From: Sulfurimonas sp.
Lineage (GTDB): Bacteria > Campylobacterota > Campylobacteria > Campylobacterales > Sulfurimonadaceae
Length of the DNA stretch: 64,000 nt
Reading direction: 5' to 3'
Assembly (NCBI RefSeq): GCF_026991475.1
Contig: NZ_JALXBK010000094.1
Location: forward strand, 1-64,000
Positions 16,859 to 25,606 of the stretch are shown here, piece by piece. The notes below the pieces were generated by a model. That model saw nothing but the letters and a program-made list of their open reading frames with translations, had not been told where the DNA came from and did not search any database. Both the position numbers and the translations under genes were made by a program. Position 1 is the stretch's first letter. Every line of letters starts with the position of its first letter.

Positions 16859-17470
16859 CTATAGTTGTATAAAATTTTCTAAAATTTTGAGTCCGTTATC
16901 TTGACTCTTTTCAGGGTGGGGTTGGATGCCCATGATGTTGCCATGCGCTACGGCTGATGTGAATTTGTATCCGTAATATGTTTCACCTATAATGTCTTTC
17001 TCATCATCACAAACTGCATGATAAGTATGTACAAAGTAAAGGTAATGTTCATCATCTAAGTTTTCAAAAAGAGGATGTTTTTTTGTGAACATTCTGTTCC
17101 ATCCCATATGAGGAATTTTTAAGGCTTCATCAAAATTTTTCTTTTCAAACTTAACTACTTTTCCTTTGATGAGAGCCAGACCTTTGTGTGCACCGAACTC
17201 TTCACTACTCTCAAAAAGCAGCTGCATACCAAGACAGATACCTAACATCGGCTTGCCACTTTTTGCAAAGGCTTTGATGGCATCTACCATATTACGCTCT
17301 TGCAGATGTTCCATAGCATCACCAAACGCACCAACACCAGGGAGTATAAGTTTATCGTATTCCTGAAATTTTGCAGGATCACTCTCTACTACTGTCTCTT
17401 GCCCTAGTTTGGCAAATGCGTTTTTAACGCTCGCCAAATTTCCCATATTATAATCAATAATTGCTATCAT
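16859..17470 (-). CDS. hisH: Imidazole glycerol phosphate synthase subunit HisH
   Basis: A 203-residue class I glutamine amidotransferase that supplies ammonia to HisF. The nucleophile Cys lies in LGICLGMQLLFESS, the catalytic His-Glu in IQPHPEKSQ, and the N-terminal MIAIIDYNMGNLASVKNAF is typical. It lies between a Cache membrane-protein gene (2 nt upstream) and hisA. Confidence 0.96.
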   Translation of the reverse strand: MIAIIDYNMGNLASVKNAFAKLGQETVVESDPAKFQEYDKLILPGVGAFGDAMEHLQERNMVDAIKAFAKSGKPMLGICLGMQLLFESSEEFGAHKGLALIKGKVVKFEKKNFDEALKIPHMGWNRMFTKKHPLFENLDDEHYLYFVHTYHAVCDDEKDIIGETYYGYKFTSAVAHGNIMGIQPHPEKSQDNGLKILENFIQL

Positions 17471-17472
17471 TT

Positions 17473-18378
17473 TTACTCATCTATTTTTAATTTTGTAAAT
17501 TTTATATATACTGCCAAACTCACAATCAATACAGCCACACCTATAATAATATAAATGGCATATATCAATTTATCTGGGTCGGTTATTGCAAACTTAAACA
17601 CCAGCATCAAAGCTTCAATTGAGAGTGCAATAATAATGGAACCTAAAAAGCGTACCATCGTTTTATGCGGTCCTGAAATATTATGCTCTTTATGCCGTCC
17701 CAGTATCTCCTCTTCAATAAGAGTTTTAGAGAGATCAAAAATAGCCAGAGAAAGAGTTAAAAGAATCGTTGCTTCAAAGACATCTTTTATTTTAAAATGA
17801 GCAGTAGAAATTTCATAAACAAAAAAGCTCTGTACACCTTTAACAAAAAGAAGCAGTGCTACTAAAATAAGTGCTATTGAAAAAGCAGCATAACTGTACT
17901 TGAAAAATTCTTTTGTAAAAGTGTCTAAAGTAGTAGGATGCGCAACTTTTAACACCTCTTCAAGAGGCATATCAATACATGCCACATACTTTAACTCTCC
18001 ATCTTCATTAAATATTGGTGAAGAGGTAGTAACACTCAAATCTCCTGTAATTAATGAAGGATACGGGTCAGTAAGTGTACATCTCTCTTCTCTTACAGCA
18101 CGATAATAGTACGCCCTATCCGCCCTAATTTTTCCAATATCATCATCAATTTGCTCTGTTTTGGTAAATGTAGGACTAACCTGCACACCCTTCTCATCTA
18201 AGAGGTAAACACCCTCGCAGCTATCTAACTCCGATTTTATTTTCAAAAGGCGGGGTACAATCATTTCACGGGTAATTGAGGGGAGTCGGTTTGGAATATT
18301 TTTTGAAAAAAGATAACAAAAATATGCTCTTGCTTTTGTGCGACTTTCAGAAAAGCGTTGTATATCTGATGGAACCAT
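17473..18378 (-). CDS. Cache-type sensor membrane protein with four C-terminal helices
   Basis: A 301-residue protein. The first 150 residues resemble a PDC/Cache ligand domain (GVYLLDEKGVQVSPTF, RAYYYRAVREERCTLTDPYPS, SSPIFNEDGELKYVACIDM). Four hydrophobic segments follow at about 165-190, 205-230, 240-262 and 270-292. No N-terminal membrane anchor or signal peptide is seen before the Cache-like part, which is odd for a normally extracytoplasmic domain. No kinase, HAMP or GGDEF output follows. It lies 2 nt before hisH, probably as the first gene of that operon. Function unknown; a link to histidine synthesis may be only positional. Confidence 0.6.
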   Translation of the reverse strand: MVPSDIQRFSESRTKARAYFCYLFSKNIPNRLPSITREMIVPRLLKIKSELDSCEGVYLLDEKGVQVSPTFTKTEQIDDDIGKIRADRAYYYRAVREERCTLTDPYPSLITGDLSVTTSSPIFNEDGELKYVACIDMPLEEVLKVAHPTTLDTFTKEFFKYSYAAFSIALILVALLLFVKGVQSFFVYEISTAHFKIKDVFEATILLTLSLAIFDLSKTLIEEEILGRHKEHNISGPHKTMVRFLGSIIIALSIEALMLVFKFAITDPDKLIYAIYIIIGVAVLIVSLAVYIKFTKLKIDE

Positions 18379-18407
18379 TCATCTACCCCTTATTTTACTT
18401 TATTCTA

Positions 18408-18413
18408 ATTATA
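18408..18413 (-). promoter_or_regulatory. -10 box (TATAAT) for the Cache-hisH-hisA operon
   Basis: TATAAT on the minus strand, 29 nt upstream of the Cache gene start and divergent from the waaC -10 box at 18426. Confidence 0.5.
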
Positions 18414-18425
18414 TCAAAGATTCAC

Positions 18426-18431
18426 TATAAT
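18426..18431 (+). promoter_or_regulatory. -10 box (TATAAT) for waaC, predicted leaderless
   Basis: This TATAAT overlaps the ATG used by the ORF track (18430), which therefore cannot be the start. It ends 7 nt before the ATG at 18439. Confidence 0.65.
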
Positions 18432-18438
18432 GTCATCA

Positions 18439-19434
18439 ATGAATAAAGAGATCAAAAAACTAGCAATTGTCCGACTCTCTGCACTTGGCGATATAGTCAA
18501 CAGTGCAATTGTCGTGCAATTCATCAGACAAAAATATCCAAACGCAGTGATAGATTGGGTTACAGAAGAGATGTTTAGTGATGCGGTGAGCCTTCTTGAA
18601 GATGTTCAACATGTGCATACAATAAACCTTAAACAGCTCAAAAAAGAGAAGAGTTTTAAACTTTTACAACAAAACATCTCAAAACTCCGCGCTTTAGGTG
18701 AGTATGACATCATCATTGATATGCAGGGACTTATAAAATCAGCCATAGTTGCAAGGCTCATAGGTAAAAATACACATGGTTTTGACAAAGATTCAACCAG
18801 AGAGTCTCTTGCTGCTCTTTTTTACAAAACAACTTCTCATATTGCTTACAGTGAAAATGTTGTCAAACGCAACTGTTTTGTAGTTGCAGATGCGCTAGAT
18901 TTTACCATTACAGATGCAATGATTTTAAATAAAAAACCTCTATTTCAAGTTACAAAAGAGTACCAACTACGCAGCGAGAAAAAAAATATTGCCTTTGTTG
19001 TTGGGGCATCTTGGAAATCTAAAATTTATCCAAAAGAGGAGCTTGTAAAAATTTGTAATGCACTACAAGAGCAAGCTTTCATTATCTGGGGAAGTGAGAG
19101 TGAAAAAGCTGATGCAGCGTGGATTTGTGAACACTCAGAGTATGCAGCACTAGCACCTGCTATGAATTTAAGCGAACTTATTGCTTTTATATCACATCTT
19201 GATCTGCTCATAGGTAATGACACCGGTCCTACGCATATTGCATGGGCACAAAACATTCCATCTATTACGCTACTTGGACCAACAAACAGACGTATGCTTT
19301 ATGAAACACAAAAAAATGTGGCAATAGAGTCGCCCTCTACTGTCAATATAATGAAGATAGATAAAAATGATTTTTCTATAAAAGATATACCTTATGAAAA
19401 AATCCTCAAAGAGGCAAGGGAGTTACTAAAATAA
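18439..19434 (+). CDS. waaC: ADP-heptose:LPS heptosyltransferase I
   Basis: A GT9-family glycosyltransferase that adds the first heptose to Kdo2-lipid A on the cytoplasmic face of the inner membrane. The N-terminus IKKLAIVRLSALGDIVNS and the donor-site block LIGNDTGPTHIAWAQNIPSITLLGPTN are characteristic. I moved the start three codons downstream of the ORF track because the upstream ATG overlaps the TATAAT box; the mRNA would be leaderless. It is joined to htrB by a 1-nt overlap, as at the start of Campylobacter LOS clusters. AAACGCAG lies at 18540. Confidence 0.92.
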   Translation: MNKEIKKLAIVRLSALGDIVNSAIVVQFIRQKYPNAVIDWVTEEMFSDAVSLLEDVQHVHTINLKQLKKEKSFKLLQQNISKLRALGEYDIIIDMQGLIKSAIVARLIGKNTHGFDKDSTRESLAALFYKTTSHIAYSENVVKRNCFVVADALDFTITDAMILNKKPLFQVTKEYQLRSEKKNIAFVVGASWKSKIYPKEELVKICNALQEQAFIIWGSESEKADAAWICEHSEYAALAPAMNLSELIAFISHLDLLIGNDTGPTHIAWAQNIPSITLLGPTNRRMLYETQKNVAIESPSTVNIMKIDKNDFSIKDIPYEKILKEARELLK

Positions 19435-20318
19435 TGGGCTATAAATCTCTTCTTATCTTAGAAAAAATTCTTATGGCTTTACCAAAAAGTGCTCGTAAGA
19501 ACTTTTTTGTTTTTTTAGCGTTCATTGGCTATATTTCAAGTAAAAAATACCGCAACATTGTCAAACAAAACCTCGACTATGCATTTGATAACAGTATGAG
19601 TGAAGCAGAGATAAAAACAATAACAAAATACTCTTTTAAAAACTTACTTTTTAATTTTATGCACCTAATGGAACTGCGCCATATGACAAAAAAGGAACTT
19701 GCAGATAAAGTTACAGTTGTCAATAAAGAAGCAGTTGATAGAGTGCATAAAGAAGGGCGTGCTGTCATTTATGTCACATCTCACTACTGTGCTTGGGAAC
19801 TTGGAGGGGCATCTGTAGGTGCCTTTATTGAGCCTACTGCAGCAGTATATAAAAAGATGAAAAACAGTGTTTATGAAGAGTGGTTATTAGATGCTCGTTC
19901 TCGATTTGGAAATAGTAATTTGGAAAAAACAAATGTGCTAAAACCACTTATTCGCCTTATAAAAAACGGCAAAGCAAGTGGTATTTTAATCGATACAAAT
20001 ATTAATAAGAGAGAAGGGGTTCTTGTTAATTTTATGGGTAAACCCATTCGACAAACGGCAACGCCTGCCTACTTAGCACGAAAATTTAACGCAGCAATCA
20101 TTCCCGTTACTATTCGCACTGATGATGAAGAGCACTACACACTTATGCTTTTTGATGAAATTAAAGTTCCTAAAACTGAGAATGAAGAAGATGACATTCA
20201 AAAAGCGACACAACTCCAAGCGGACTGGCTCACTTCTATCATCACAAAAGAGCCAAAATTTTGGTTTTGGTTACATAGAAGATGGAAGAGTGATAATCCT
20301 CAAATCTACAAAAAGTAG
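19434..20318 (+). CDS. htrB: Lipid A biosynthesis lauroyl acyltransferase
   Basis: A 294-residue LpxL/HtrB-family acyltransferase that adds a secondary acyl chain to lipid A. It has an N-terminal hydrophobic segment (about 22-38), the catalytic HX4D/E-type motif in TSHYCAWELGGASVG, and LIDTNINKREGVLVNFMGKP, as in the family. It overlaps waaC by 1 nt. It ends 3 nt before the converging perM-like gene with no visible terminator. Confidence 0.92.
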   Translation: MGYKSLLILEKILMALPKSARKNFFVFLAFIGYISSKKYRNIVKQNLDYAFDNSMSEAEIKTITKYSFKNLLFNFMHLMELRHMTKKELADKVTVVNKEAVDRVHKEGRAVIYVTSHYCAWELGGASVGAFIEPTAAVYKKMKNSVYEEWLLDARSRFGNSNLEKTNVLKPLIRLIKNGKASGILIDTNINKREGVLVNFMGKPIRQTATPAYLARKFNAAIIPVTIRTDDEEHYTLMLFDEIKVPKTENEEDDIQKATQLQADWLTSIITKEPKFWFWLHRRWKSDNPQIYKK

Positions 20319-20321
20319 ATT

Positions 20322-21374
20322 TTAACACTCTTTTTTTGAATCATATTCTCTTGAGCGTGCTTCAAACAACTTTAAAATTGTTAGAAAAAATGCAGTAATT
20401 GCAGGACCTAAAATCATTCCCCAAAATCCAAAAGTTGTAAGACCCGCTATAATGGCAAAAAAGATAACTAGCTCATTCATTTTAGTTACACCATCTTTAT
20501 GTATTTTTTGATTAATTTCTCTAATAATAAGAGGTTTAACAAAAGTATCCGCAACAATGGAAATAACAACTACTGAATAGAGTGCAATAAAAATTGCATT
20601 ACTGTTATGCCCAATAGAGAACTCATAAATCATAAATGGCAACCACATTAGTACACCACCTATAACAGGAATTAAAGAAGCAAAACCATACATAATTCCA
20701 AAGAGTAAGCCATTGTAGCCCATAAAAGAGATTGCAATTCCAAAAAGTGCGCCCTCAAACATTGCAGTTGCAATGATAGAGTAAAAAACAACACTCATAA
20801 CAGAAGAGAGTTCTCGTATAAGCAGCTGTGCATCTTCAACAGACATCTGTACAATACGCTTTAAAAAATCAACCATACTTGCACTATTATAATTGGCAAA
20901 AAAGTAAAATACAATTACTAAAAAAGCATTTTTAACAAACCCTGCGCTAAAAGCACCAATTTTACCTGCAATATCTAAGCTATGAGCCGTAAAAGCATTA
21001 ATATTTATATCTTTTAAACTGTCTGCAAAATAGGGTTTTACAAAGCGTAAATATTCAGGAGGATTTTCAATAAAATGTTTTACATACATCTCGACATTTT
21101 TAAGAGTATTGGGGTTTAGATGGTTTAATTTTATAGTTAAATTTGTCAAAAAATAACTCAATGGTGCGAAAAACAGTATGGCAAGCAAAAGGCTTGACAA
21201 GAGTGCTGCTGCCATTTTTGAGTGGAATTTTTTTTCAAAATAATCTTGTATATTTGATGTTGAAATTGACAAGAGAGCAGCTATTGTAATCACCATTAAA
21301 AAAGGTGCATACAGAAGATACATCCAGTAAAGGGCAACGCCAAATAAAATAGCAATAAAGTATTGTGTTCTCAT
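20322..21374 (-). CDS. AI-2E/PerM family permease
   Basis: A 350-residue polytopic inner-membrane protein of the AI-2E transporter (UPF0118) superfamily, with hydrophobic segments near the N-terminus (YFIAILFGVALYWMYLLYAPFLMV), about 55-80, 145-165, and several between 205 and 335. PVIGGVLMWLPF and FWGMILGPAITAFFLTIL fit the conserved C-terminal half. Substrates differ between members, and AI-2 export should not be assumed. It starts 0 nt after the ruvB stop and is probably co-transcribed with panB and ruvB. Confidence 0.85.
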   Translation of the reverse strand: MRTQYFIAILFGVALYWMYLLYAPFLMVITIAALLSISTSNIQDYFEKKFHSKMAAALLSSLLLAILFFAPLSYFLTNLTIKLNHLNPNTLKNVEMYVKHFIENPPEYLRFVKPYFADSLKDININAFTAHSLDIAGKIGAFSAGFVKNAFLVIVFYFFANYNSASMVDFLKRIVQMSVEDAQLLIRELSSVMSVVFYSIIATAMFEGALFGIAISFMGYNGLLFGIMYGFASLIPVIGGVLMWLPFMIYEFSIGHNSNAIFIALYSVVVISIVADTFVKPLIIREINQKIHKDGVTKMNELVIFFAIIAGLTTFGFWGMILGPAITAFFLTILKLFEARSREYDSKKEC

Positions 21375-22388
21375 CTAAAAAAGTGTCCCGTCTGCGTTTA
21401 CACAACTCATATTTAAAACATCATAAGTAGCAGGTGTTGCCCTACGCCCCTTTGCTGTTCGCTCCAAATATCCATTTGCAATAAGATAAGGTTCTAGTAC
21501 ATCTTCAACAGTCCCCTCATCTTCACTCAAAGCTGCTGCAATGGTACTCAGTCCCATCGCCCGTCCATTTGCAGATACAAGAAGGTTTAAAAGACGTAAA
21601 TCCATCTCATCAAAGCCATGAGAGTTTATACCCAGCTCATCAAGCGCATATTTTGTTCTGTTATGGCTGATGTCTGCTTCATCCGCTACATCTGCAAAAT
21701 CTCTTACACGACGGAGTAAACGCAGCGCTATACGTGGTGTACCCCTGCTGCGTTTAGCTATCTCAAACGCAGCTTCATAAATAATCTCTTTTTCAAGTTT
21801 CTCTGAAGCCTGCGCAATAATTCGGGCAAGTTCATCATTTGAGTAAAAGTTCATACGAAAACTCATTCCAAATCTATCACGAAGTGGATTTGAAAGCATT
21901 CCTGCACGCGTTGTCGCACCAATAAGTGTAAAACGTGGTAAATCAATTTTCACCGTCTGTGCAGCAGGGCCACTCCCTATGATAATGTCGATACGGTAAT
22001 CTTCCATAGAAGAGTAGAGTATCTCTTCAACAGCAGGAGAGAGACGATGAATTTCATCTATAAATAAAATATCACCCTCTTCTAAGTTTGTTAAAATTGC
22101 TGCTAGATCACCGCTCTTCTCTATCATTGGTGCGGCTGTCACTTTGATGTTAGCGTTCATCTCATTTGCTATAATAAGTGCTAAAGTTGTCTTTCCAAGT
22201 CCAGGAGGTCCATAAAAAAGAACATGGTCAAGTGCCTCTTGGCGTTTTTTTGAAGCCTCAATAAATACAGAAAGATTTTTTTTAATCTGCTCTTGTCCAA
22301 TGTATTCACTCCAGGCATCTGGGCGAAGTGTAACCTCACTATTTTCATCTTCAATACTAAAAGTTTCAATATCAACAACACGATCCAT
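21375..22388 (-). CDS. ruvB: Holliday junction branch migration helicase RuvB
   Basis: A AAA+ motor that, with RuvA, drives branch migration during recombination and repair. Walker A is [11 protein letters not shown], Walker [12 protein letters not shown], sensor 1 [11 protein letters not shown]. The C-terminal winged helix contains [26 protein letters not shown] prefer the ATG at 22388 ([12 protein letters not shown]), matching campylobacterote relatives, over the track start five codons earlier, which overlaps the panB stop. It contains four AAACGCAG-family octamers (21392, 21718, 21748, 21765), two forming an inverted pair. Confidence 0.95.
   Translation of the reverse strand: MDRVVDIETFSIEDENSEVTLRPDAWSEYIGQEQIKKNLSVFIEASKKRQEALDHVLFYGPPGLGKTTLALIIANEMNANIKVTAAPMIEKSGDLAAILTNLEEGDILFIDEIHRLSPAVEEILYSSMEDYRIDIIIGSGPAAQTVKIDLPRFTLIGATTRAGMLSNPLRDRFGMSFRMNFYSNDELARIIAQASEKLEKEIIYEAAFEIAKRSRGTPRIALRLLRRVRDFADVADEADISHNRTKYALDELGINSHGFDEMDLRLLNLLVSANGRAMGLSTIAAALSEDEGTVEDVLEPYLIANGYLERTAKGRRATPATYDVLNMSCVNADGTLF
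21748..21772. repeat. Inverted pair of the AAACGCAG octamer inside ruvB
   Basis: CTGCGTTT and AAACGCAG separated by 9 nt form a perfect 8-bp inverted repeat within the ruvB coding sequence. A third copy starts at 21718, 30 nt away. Confidence 0.9.
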
Positions 22389-22402
22389 TAAGATTTCACC
22401 CA

Positions 22403-23194
22403 TTAATATGTATGTTCCTCAGCTGGAAATGCTTTTGTTGCAACTTCATCAGCATACTCTTTAACTGCATTTTTCACCAAAGTTGCACCATCCAAATATT
22501 TTTTTACAAACTTTGGTGTGAACGCTTCAAAAAGTCCTAGCATATCTGAAAAAACAAGTACCTGACCATCAACATCAGCCCCTGCACCTATGCCAATAAC
22601 AGGGATACTCACTGCCTCTGCGACCTCTTTTGCAACATCTGCTTTTGTTCCCTCTATCACCATACAAAACGCACCCGCTTTTTCTACTGCTTTTGCATCA
22701 GCAATGATAGACTCTCTTTGCTCTTCCGTCTTCCCCTTGACCTTATATCCGCCTTCACTGCGAACAGACTGGGGAAGCAGTCCTATATGCCCACATACAG
22801 CAATGCCATTTGCACTCAAATGTGCAATAATATCAGCTTTGTCTTGACCACCCTCTATTTTTACACAATCAGCCTGCGTTTGTTGAAAAATTTTTATAGC
22901 ATTGTCCAGTGCTCTCTCTTTGTCAATGTAAGTACCAAAAGGCATATCACATATAACAAAACTATTTGGTGCGCCCATACATACTGCGTTTGTGTGGTAA
23001 ATCATCTGCTCTAAAGTTGCAGAGATGGTATCACTCTTACCTGCAAAACTCATGTTAAGGCTATCGCCTACCAAAATCATATCTGCACTTTCGCTGACAA
23101 GTTTAGAAAACAGCGCATCGTAAGCCGTAATCATGACTAATGATTTTACACCTTTAGCCTGTTTTATGGAAGATATTGTTAATTTTTTGCTCAT
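22403..23194 (-). CDS. panB: 3-methyl-2-oxobutanoate hydroxymethyltransferase
   Basis: A 263-residue TIM-barrel enzyme that makes ketopantoate for pantothenate and CoA synthesis. It has [25 protein letters not shown], the metal and substrate residues in [24 protein letters not shown], and [23 protein letters not shown]. Its stop overlaps the upstream possible ruvB ATG. Two CTGCGTTT octamers lie at 22874 and 22984. Confidence 0.96.
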   Translation of the reverse strand: MSKKLTISSIKQAKGVKSLVMITAYDALFSKLVSESADMILVGDSLNMSFAGKSDTISATLEQMIYHTNAVCMGAPNSFVICDMPFGTYIDKERALDNAIKIFQQTQADCVKIEGGQDKADIIAHLSANGIAVCGHIGLLPQSVRSEGGYKVKGKTEEQRESIIADAKAVEKAGAFCMVIEGTKADVAKEVAEAVSIPVIGIGAGADVDGQVLVFSDMLGLFEAFTPKFVKKYLDGATLVKNAVKEYADEVATKAFPAEEHTY

Positions 23195-23241
23195 TTGAAA
23201 ACTCTTTGTAGTTTAATAAAAGTATTTTAACTAAAAATTGC

Positions 23242-23247
23242 TATAAT
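23242..23247 (+). promoter_or_regulatory. -10 box (TATAAT) for hpt-like/trpA
   Basis: TGCTATAAT, about 37 nt upstream of the Hpt-like ATG. The leader contains an AAGGGGA Shine-Dalgarno. Confidence 0.6.
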
Positions 23248-23283
23248 TTGGTAATAGACTTCTATTATAAGGGGAATTGTTTA

Positions 23284-23685
23284 ATGGGTATACGCAGTGA
23301 TTTAGAAACAAACTTTGATTATGAAATCGTTGATGAGTTTTTAGACCACTACTCTATGATGGTTGAAAGCATGGAAGTGATGATTATTGACCTAACAAAA
23401 CCTAATATGTACAAGAGAAGTATTAATGAACTTTTTCGTGTATTTCACAATATAAAATCAGCTTCTGGATACTTGCAAATACTACCTATGAATAAACTGG
23501 CATCATTTGTCGAAGATGCACTTGAAGATTTACGCAATAACAGCACCTCGATTAATCAAGAAACAGTTGATTGGCTTTTACAAATAAGTGATATGTTTGC
23601 CATCTGGCAAGATGATCTTAAACAAGACAGCGAACTTAGTAAAATAAAATTTTCCCTACTTAAAACTCCCGATTTGGATAAATAA
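23284..23685 (+). CDS. Hpt-like phosphotransfer protein
   Basis: A 133-residue helical protein. The block LFRVFHNIKSASGYLQILPMNKLASFVEDALEDLR resembles an Hpt domain, with the His of FHNIKSASGYL at the phospho-accepting position (usual form HxxKGxSxxLG). I start it at the ATG at 23284, 7 nt after AAGGGGA, rather than at the track start twelve codons upstream, which lies in the leader. It overlaps trpA by 1 nt, an odd coupling of a signalling protein with tryptophan synthesis. The partner kinase is not in view. Confidence 0.72.
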   Translation: MGIRSDLETNFDYEIVDEFLDHYSMMVESMEVMIIDLTKPNMYKRSINELFRVFHNIKSASGYLQILPMNKLASFVEDALEDLRNNSTSINQETVDWLLQISDMFAIWQDDLKQDSELSKIKFSLLKTPDLDK

Positions 23686-24425
23686 TGAAAAAACTCGTAG
23701 CATATATAACCTCTGGATACCCAGAAAAATCTTTTAGTGTTGATTTGGCACTCTCTCTTGGAGAGAATGGTGTTGACACTCTCGAACTCGGTGTTCCTTT
23801 CTCTGACCCAGTAGCAGATGGTCCTGCCATTGAAGATGCAAACCATAAGGCACTGGAACTTGGTTTTAAATTTAAAGACCTTTTGGAAATTTCAAAAGTC
23901 GTAGCACCAAAAGTGGACACCCTCTGGATGGGTTACTTTAACAGCTTCTACCAACAAGATCTGCATAAATTACTGCCACTTGCAAAAGAGCTTGGAGTAA
24001 ATGGGCTTATTATTCCTGATGTACCGCATGAAGAGGCAAAACTCTATAAAGAGCTTTTTGCTGCAAATAGTATTGCAAATATCTCTTTTGTAGCACCTAC
24101 TGACTCTGAAAAACGAATAGAAGAGCTTGTAAGCGATGCACAGAAATTCATCTATATGGTAGCTTACACTGGCATAACAGGAGCAGGAGTGGCAGAAGAT
24201 TTACAGCCATTTTTAGCTTCTATAAAAAAATATACACAAACACCCGTATATGTCGGTTTTGGAGTTAATGAAAAGACCGCAAAAGAGAAGGTAAAAGGGG
24301 CTGATGGTGTCATCGTTGGAAGTGCTTTTATAAACATCCTTTTAAACGAAAAGCTATCATTAAGCCAAAAAATAGCACAATGCAGCGAGCTTGCAAAAGT
24401 CATCAAAAACGAAATAAACGCTTAA
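23685..24425 (+). CDS. trpA: Tryptophan synthase alpha subunit
   Basis: A 246-residue TIM-barrel subunit that releases indole from indole-3-glycerol phosphate. The signature LELGVPFSDPVADGPAIEDAN contains the catalytic Glu; IPDVPHEE supplies the catalytic Asp, and YVGFGVNEKTAKE and GVIVGSAFI bind phosphate. trpB is not adjacent, so the trp genes are dispersed. The stop is shared as TTAA with the converging gene. Confidence 0.95.
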   Translation: MKKLVAYITSGYPEKSFSVDLALSLGENGVDTLELGVPFSDPVADGPAIEDANHKALELGFKFKDLLEISKVVAPKVDTLWMGYFNSFYQQDLHKLLPLAKELGVNGLIIPDVPHEEAKLYKELFAANSIANISFVAPTDSEKRIEELVSDAQKFIYMVAYTGITGAGVAEDLQPFLASIKKYTQTPVYVGFGVNEKTAKEKVKGADGVIVGSAFINILLNEKLSLSQKIAQCSELAKVIKNEINA

Positions 24426-25351
24426 TCTTCCTTAATTTCAAAAAGCACTAAAAGTGTTTTTTGAAACATATTGTTATTGTCATCACTCACCATTATAAAT
24501 CTATTTTTTCCTACTTTTGTCACACCCTCAAAGTTGTCTATATTCCACCCTTTATTTGAGTCAAACGCAGCGAGTAATTCACTTTTACAGAGATGATTTT
24601 TATTGCAAGAGGAGAGATCTACTTTTACAAGTGCAGTATATCGTCTTGGCAAAAAATAGTGATAGCTACGAAGAAGTACAACTATATTATTTTCATCTAT
24701 AAACTCAAGACCTGTAATATTCCCATATGCTTGAAACTTATAAATATTTGTATTTGAATAGAGTCTATGGTATTTTTTATCAACATTTTTCAAAGGCTCT
24801 TCAGGTGCTGTAATGATACCGTACTTTTTATTGTAAGCTACAGCTTCAAGTCCTTTGTTTTTACTCTTATATAGCTCTAAATTTTGTAAGGCTTTATTTA
24901 TGTGTATCTTTTTTATTTTAACACCTTCAGGTGTGAAAAGATTCACCCTCTCTTTCCCCTCAAATGAAATGAGTAAATCATCTCCTTTTAAAGCCAAACC
25001 TTCAGAGTCATGATGATGAATTTTAGAGTATTTTTTACGCAATTTATACTTATGAACAAATGTTAACTTAATAATTTTATTATGCTTTATAAGCAGCCGA
25101 AAAACAACAAGATAGCCCTTGTCGCTCACTGCATAGAGGTAACCATTTTTATATGCAAGTCCAGATAATTCGCTAATTTTCACACCAGAAATATCATCAA
25201 ATTTCAGACGCTTGCTATCAAGAATTTTAATTTTTTCATAGCTGCTCTCTTTCATTGAGCTAGGTTTGATCTCAAACGCAGTCATACCTGCAAAAAGAAG
25301 TTGCCAAGAGAATAAAAGTAAAAAAATAGTTTTATCTATTGAATTTTTCAA
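24422..25351 (-). CDS. Secreted phytase-like/SdiA-regulated beta-propeller protein
   Basis: A 309-residue protein with an N-terminal signal segment (about 8-25, IFLLLFSWQLLFAGM). The body resembles the esterase-like activity of phytase / SdiA-regulated family, a beta-propeller: ISELSGLAYKNGYLYAVSDKGYLVVF, HHHDSEGLALKGDDLLISFEGKERV, NKGLEAVAYN, NIDNFEGVTKVGKNRFIMVSDDN. It is probably periplasmic or envelope-attached. Enzyme activity is unproven in most members. AAACGCAG sites lie at 24563 and 25274. Confidence 0.65.
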   Translation of the reverse strand: MKNSIDKTIFLLLFSWQLLFAGMTAFEIKPSSMKESSYEKIKILDSKRLKFDDISGVKISELSGLAYKNGYLYAVSDKGYLVVFRLLIKHNKIIKLTFVHKYKLRKKYSKIHHHDSEGLALKGDDLLISFEGKERVNLFTPEGVKIKKIHINKALQNLELYKSKNKGLEAVAYNKKYGIITAPEEPLKNVDKKYHRLYSNTNIYKFQAYGNITGLEFIDENNIVVLLRSYHYFLPRRYTALVKVDLSSCNKNHLCKSELLAAFDSNKGWNIDNFEGVTKVGKNRFIMVSDDNNNMFQKTLLVLFEIKED

Positions 25352-25369
25352 ATACTACCTCTTGTATGC

Positions 25370-25375
25370 TATAAT
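25370..25375 (+). promoter_or_regulatory. -10 box (TATAAT), predicted leaderless
   Basis: TGCTATAAT ends 6 nt before the ATG at 25382. No Shine-Dalgarno is present. Confidence 0.6.
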
Positions 25376-25381
25376 CTAAAT

Positions 25382-25597
25382 ATGAAAATATGGATATCAA
25401 AAACAGTTACACCAAGCTACAAACTAATAAAACTACATTGTGAACAGCACAGTAATTACGTATATTTGGGAGATTTAGATGATAAAGAACTGAAAGAGTT
25501 TCTCCTCAGTGAACAACAAAATCTTGATGTTGCTAAAAATATCAAACTCTTACACTACTATGGGTATTTACATCTTTTTATAACGCAAAAAGGCTAA
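25382..25597 (+). CDS. Small hypothetical protein
   Basis: A 71-residue soluble protein I do not recognise (MKIWISKTVTPSYKLIKLHCEQHSNYVYLGDLDDKELKEFLLSEQ). No signal or membrane segment is seen. A good TATAAT box 6 nt before the ATG, with no competing ORF, supports it as a leaderless gene. It ends 9 nt before the stop of the converging outer-membrane protein gene. Confidence 0.6.
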   Translation: MKIWISKTVTPSYKLIKLHCEQHSNYVYLGDLDDKELKEFLLSEQQNLDVAKNIKLLHYYGYLHLFITQKG

Positions 25598-25606
25598 GAA
25601 AAAAGC

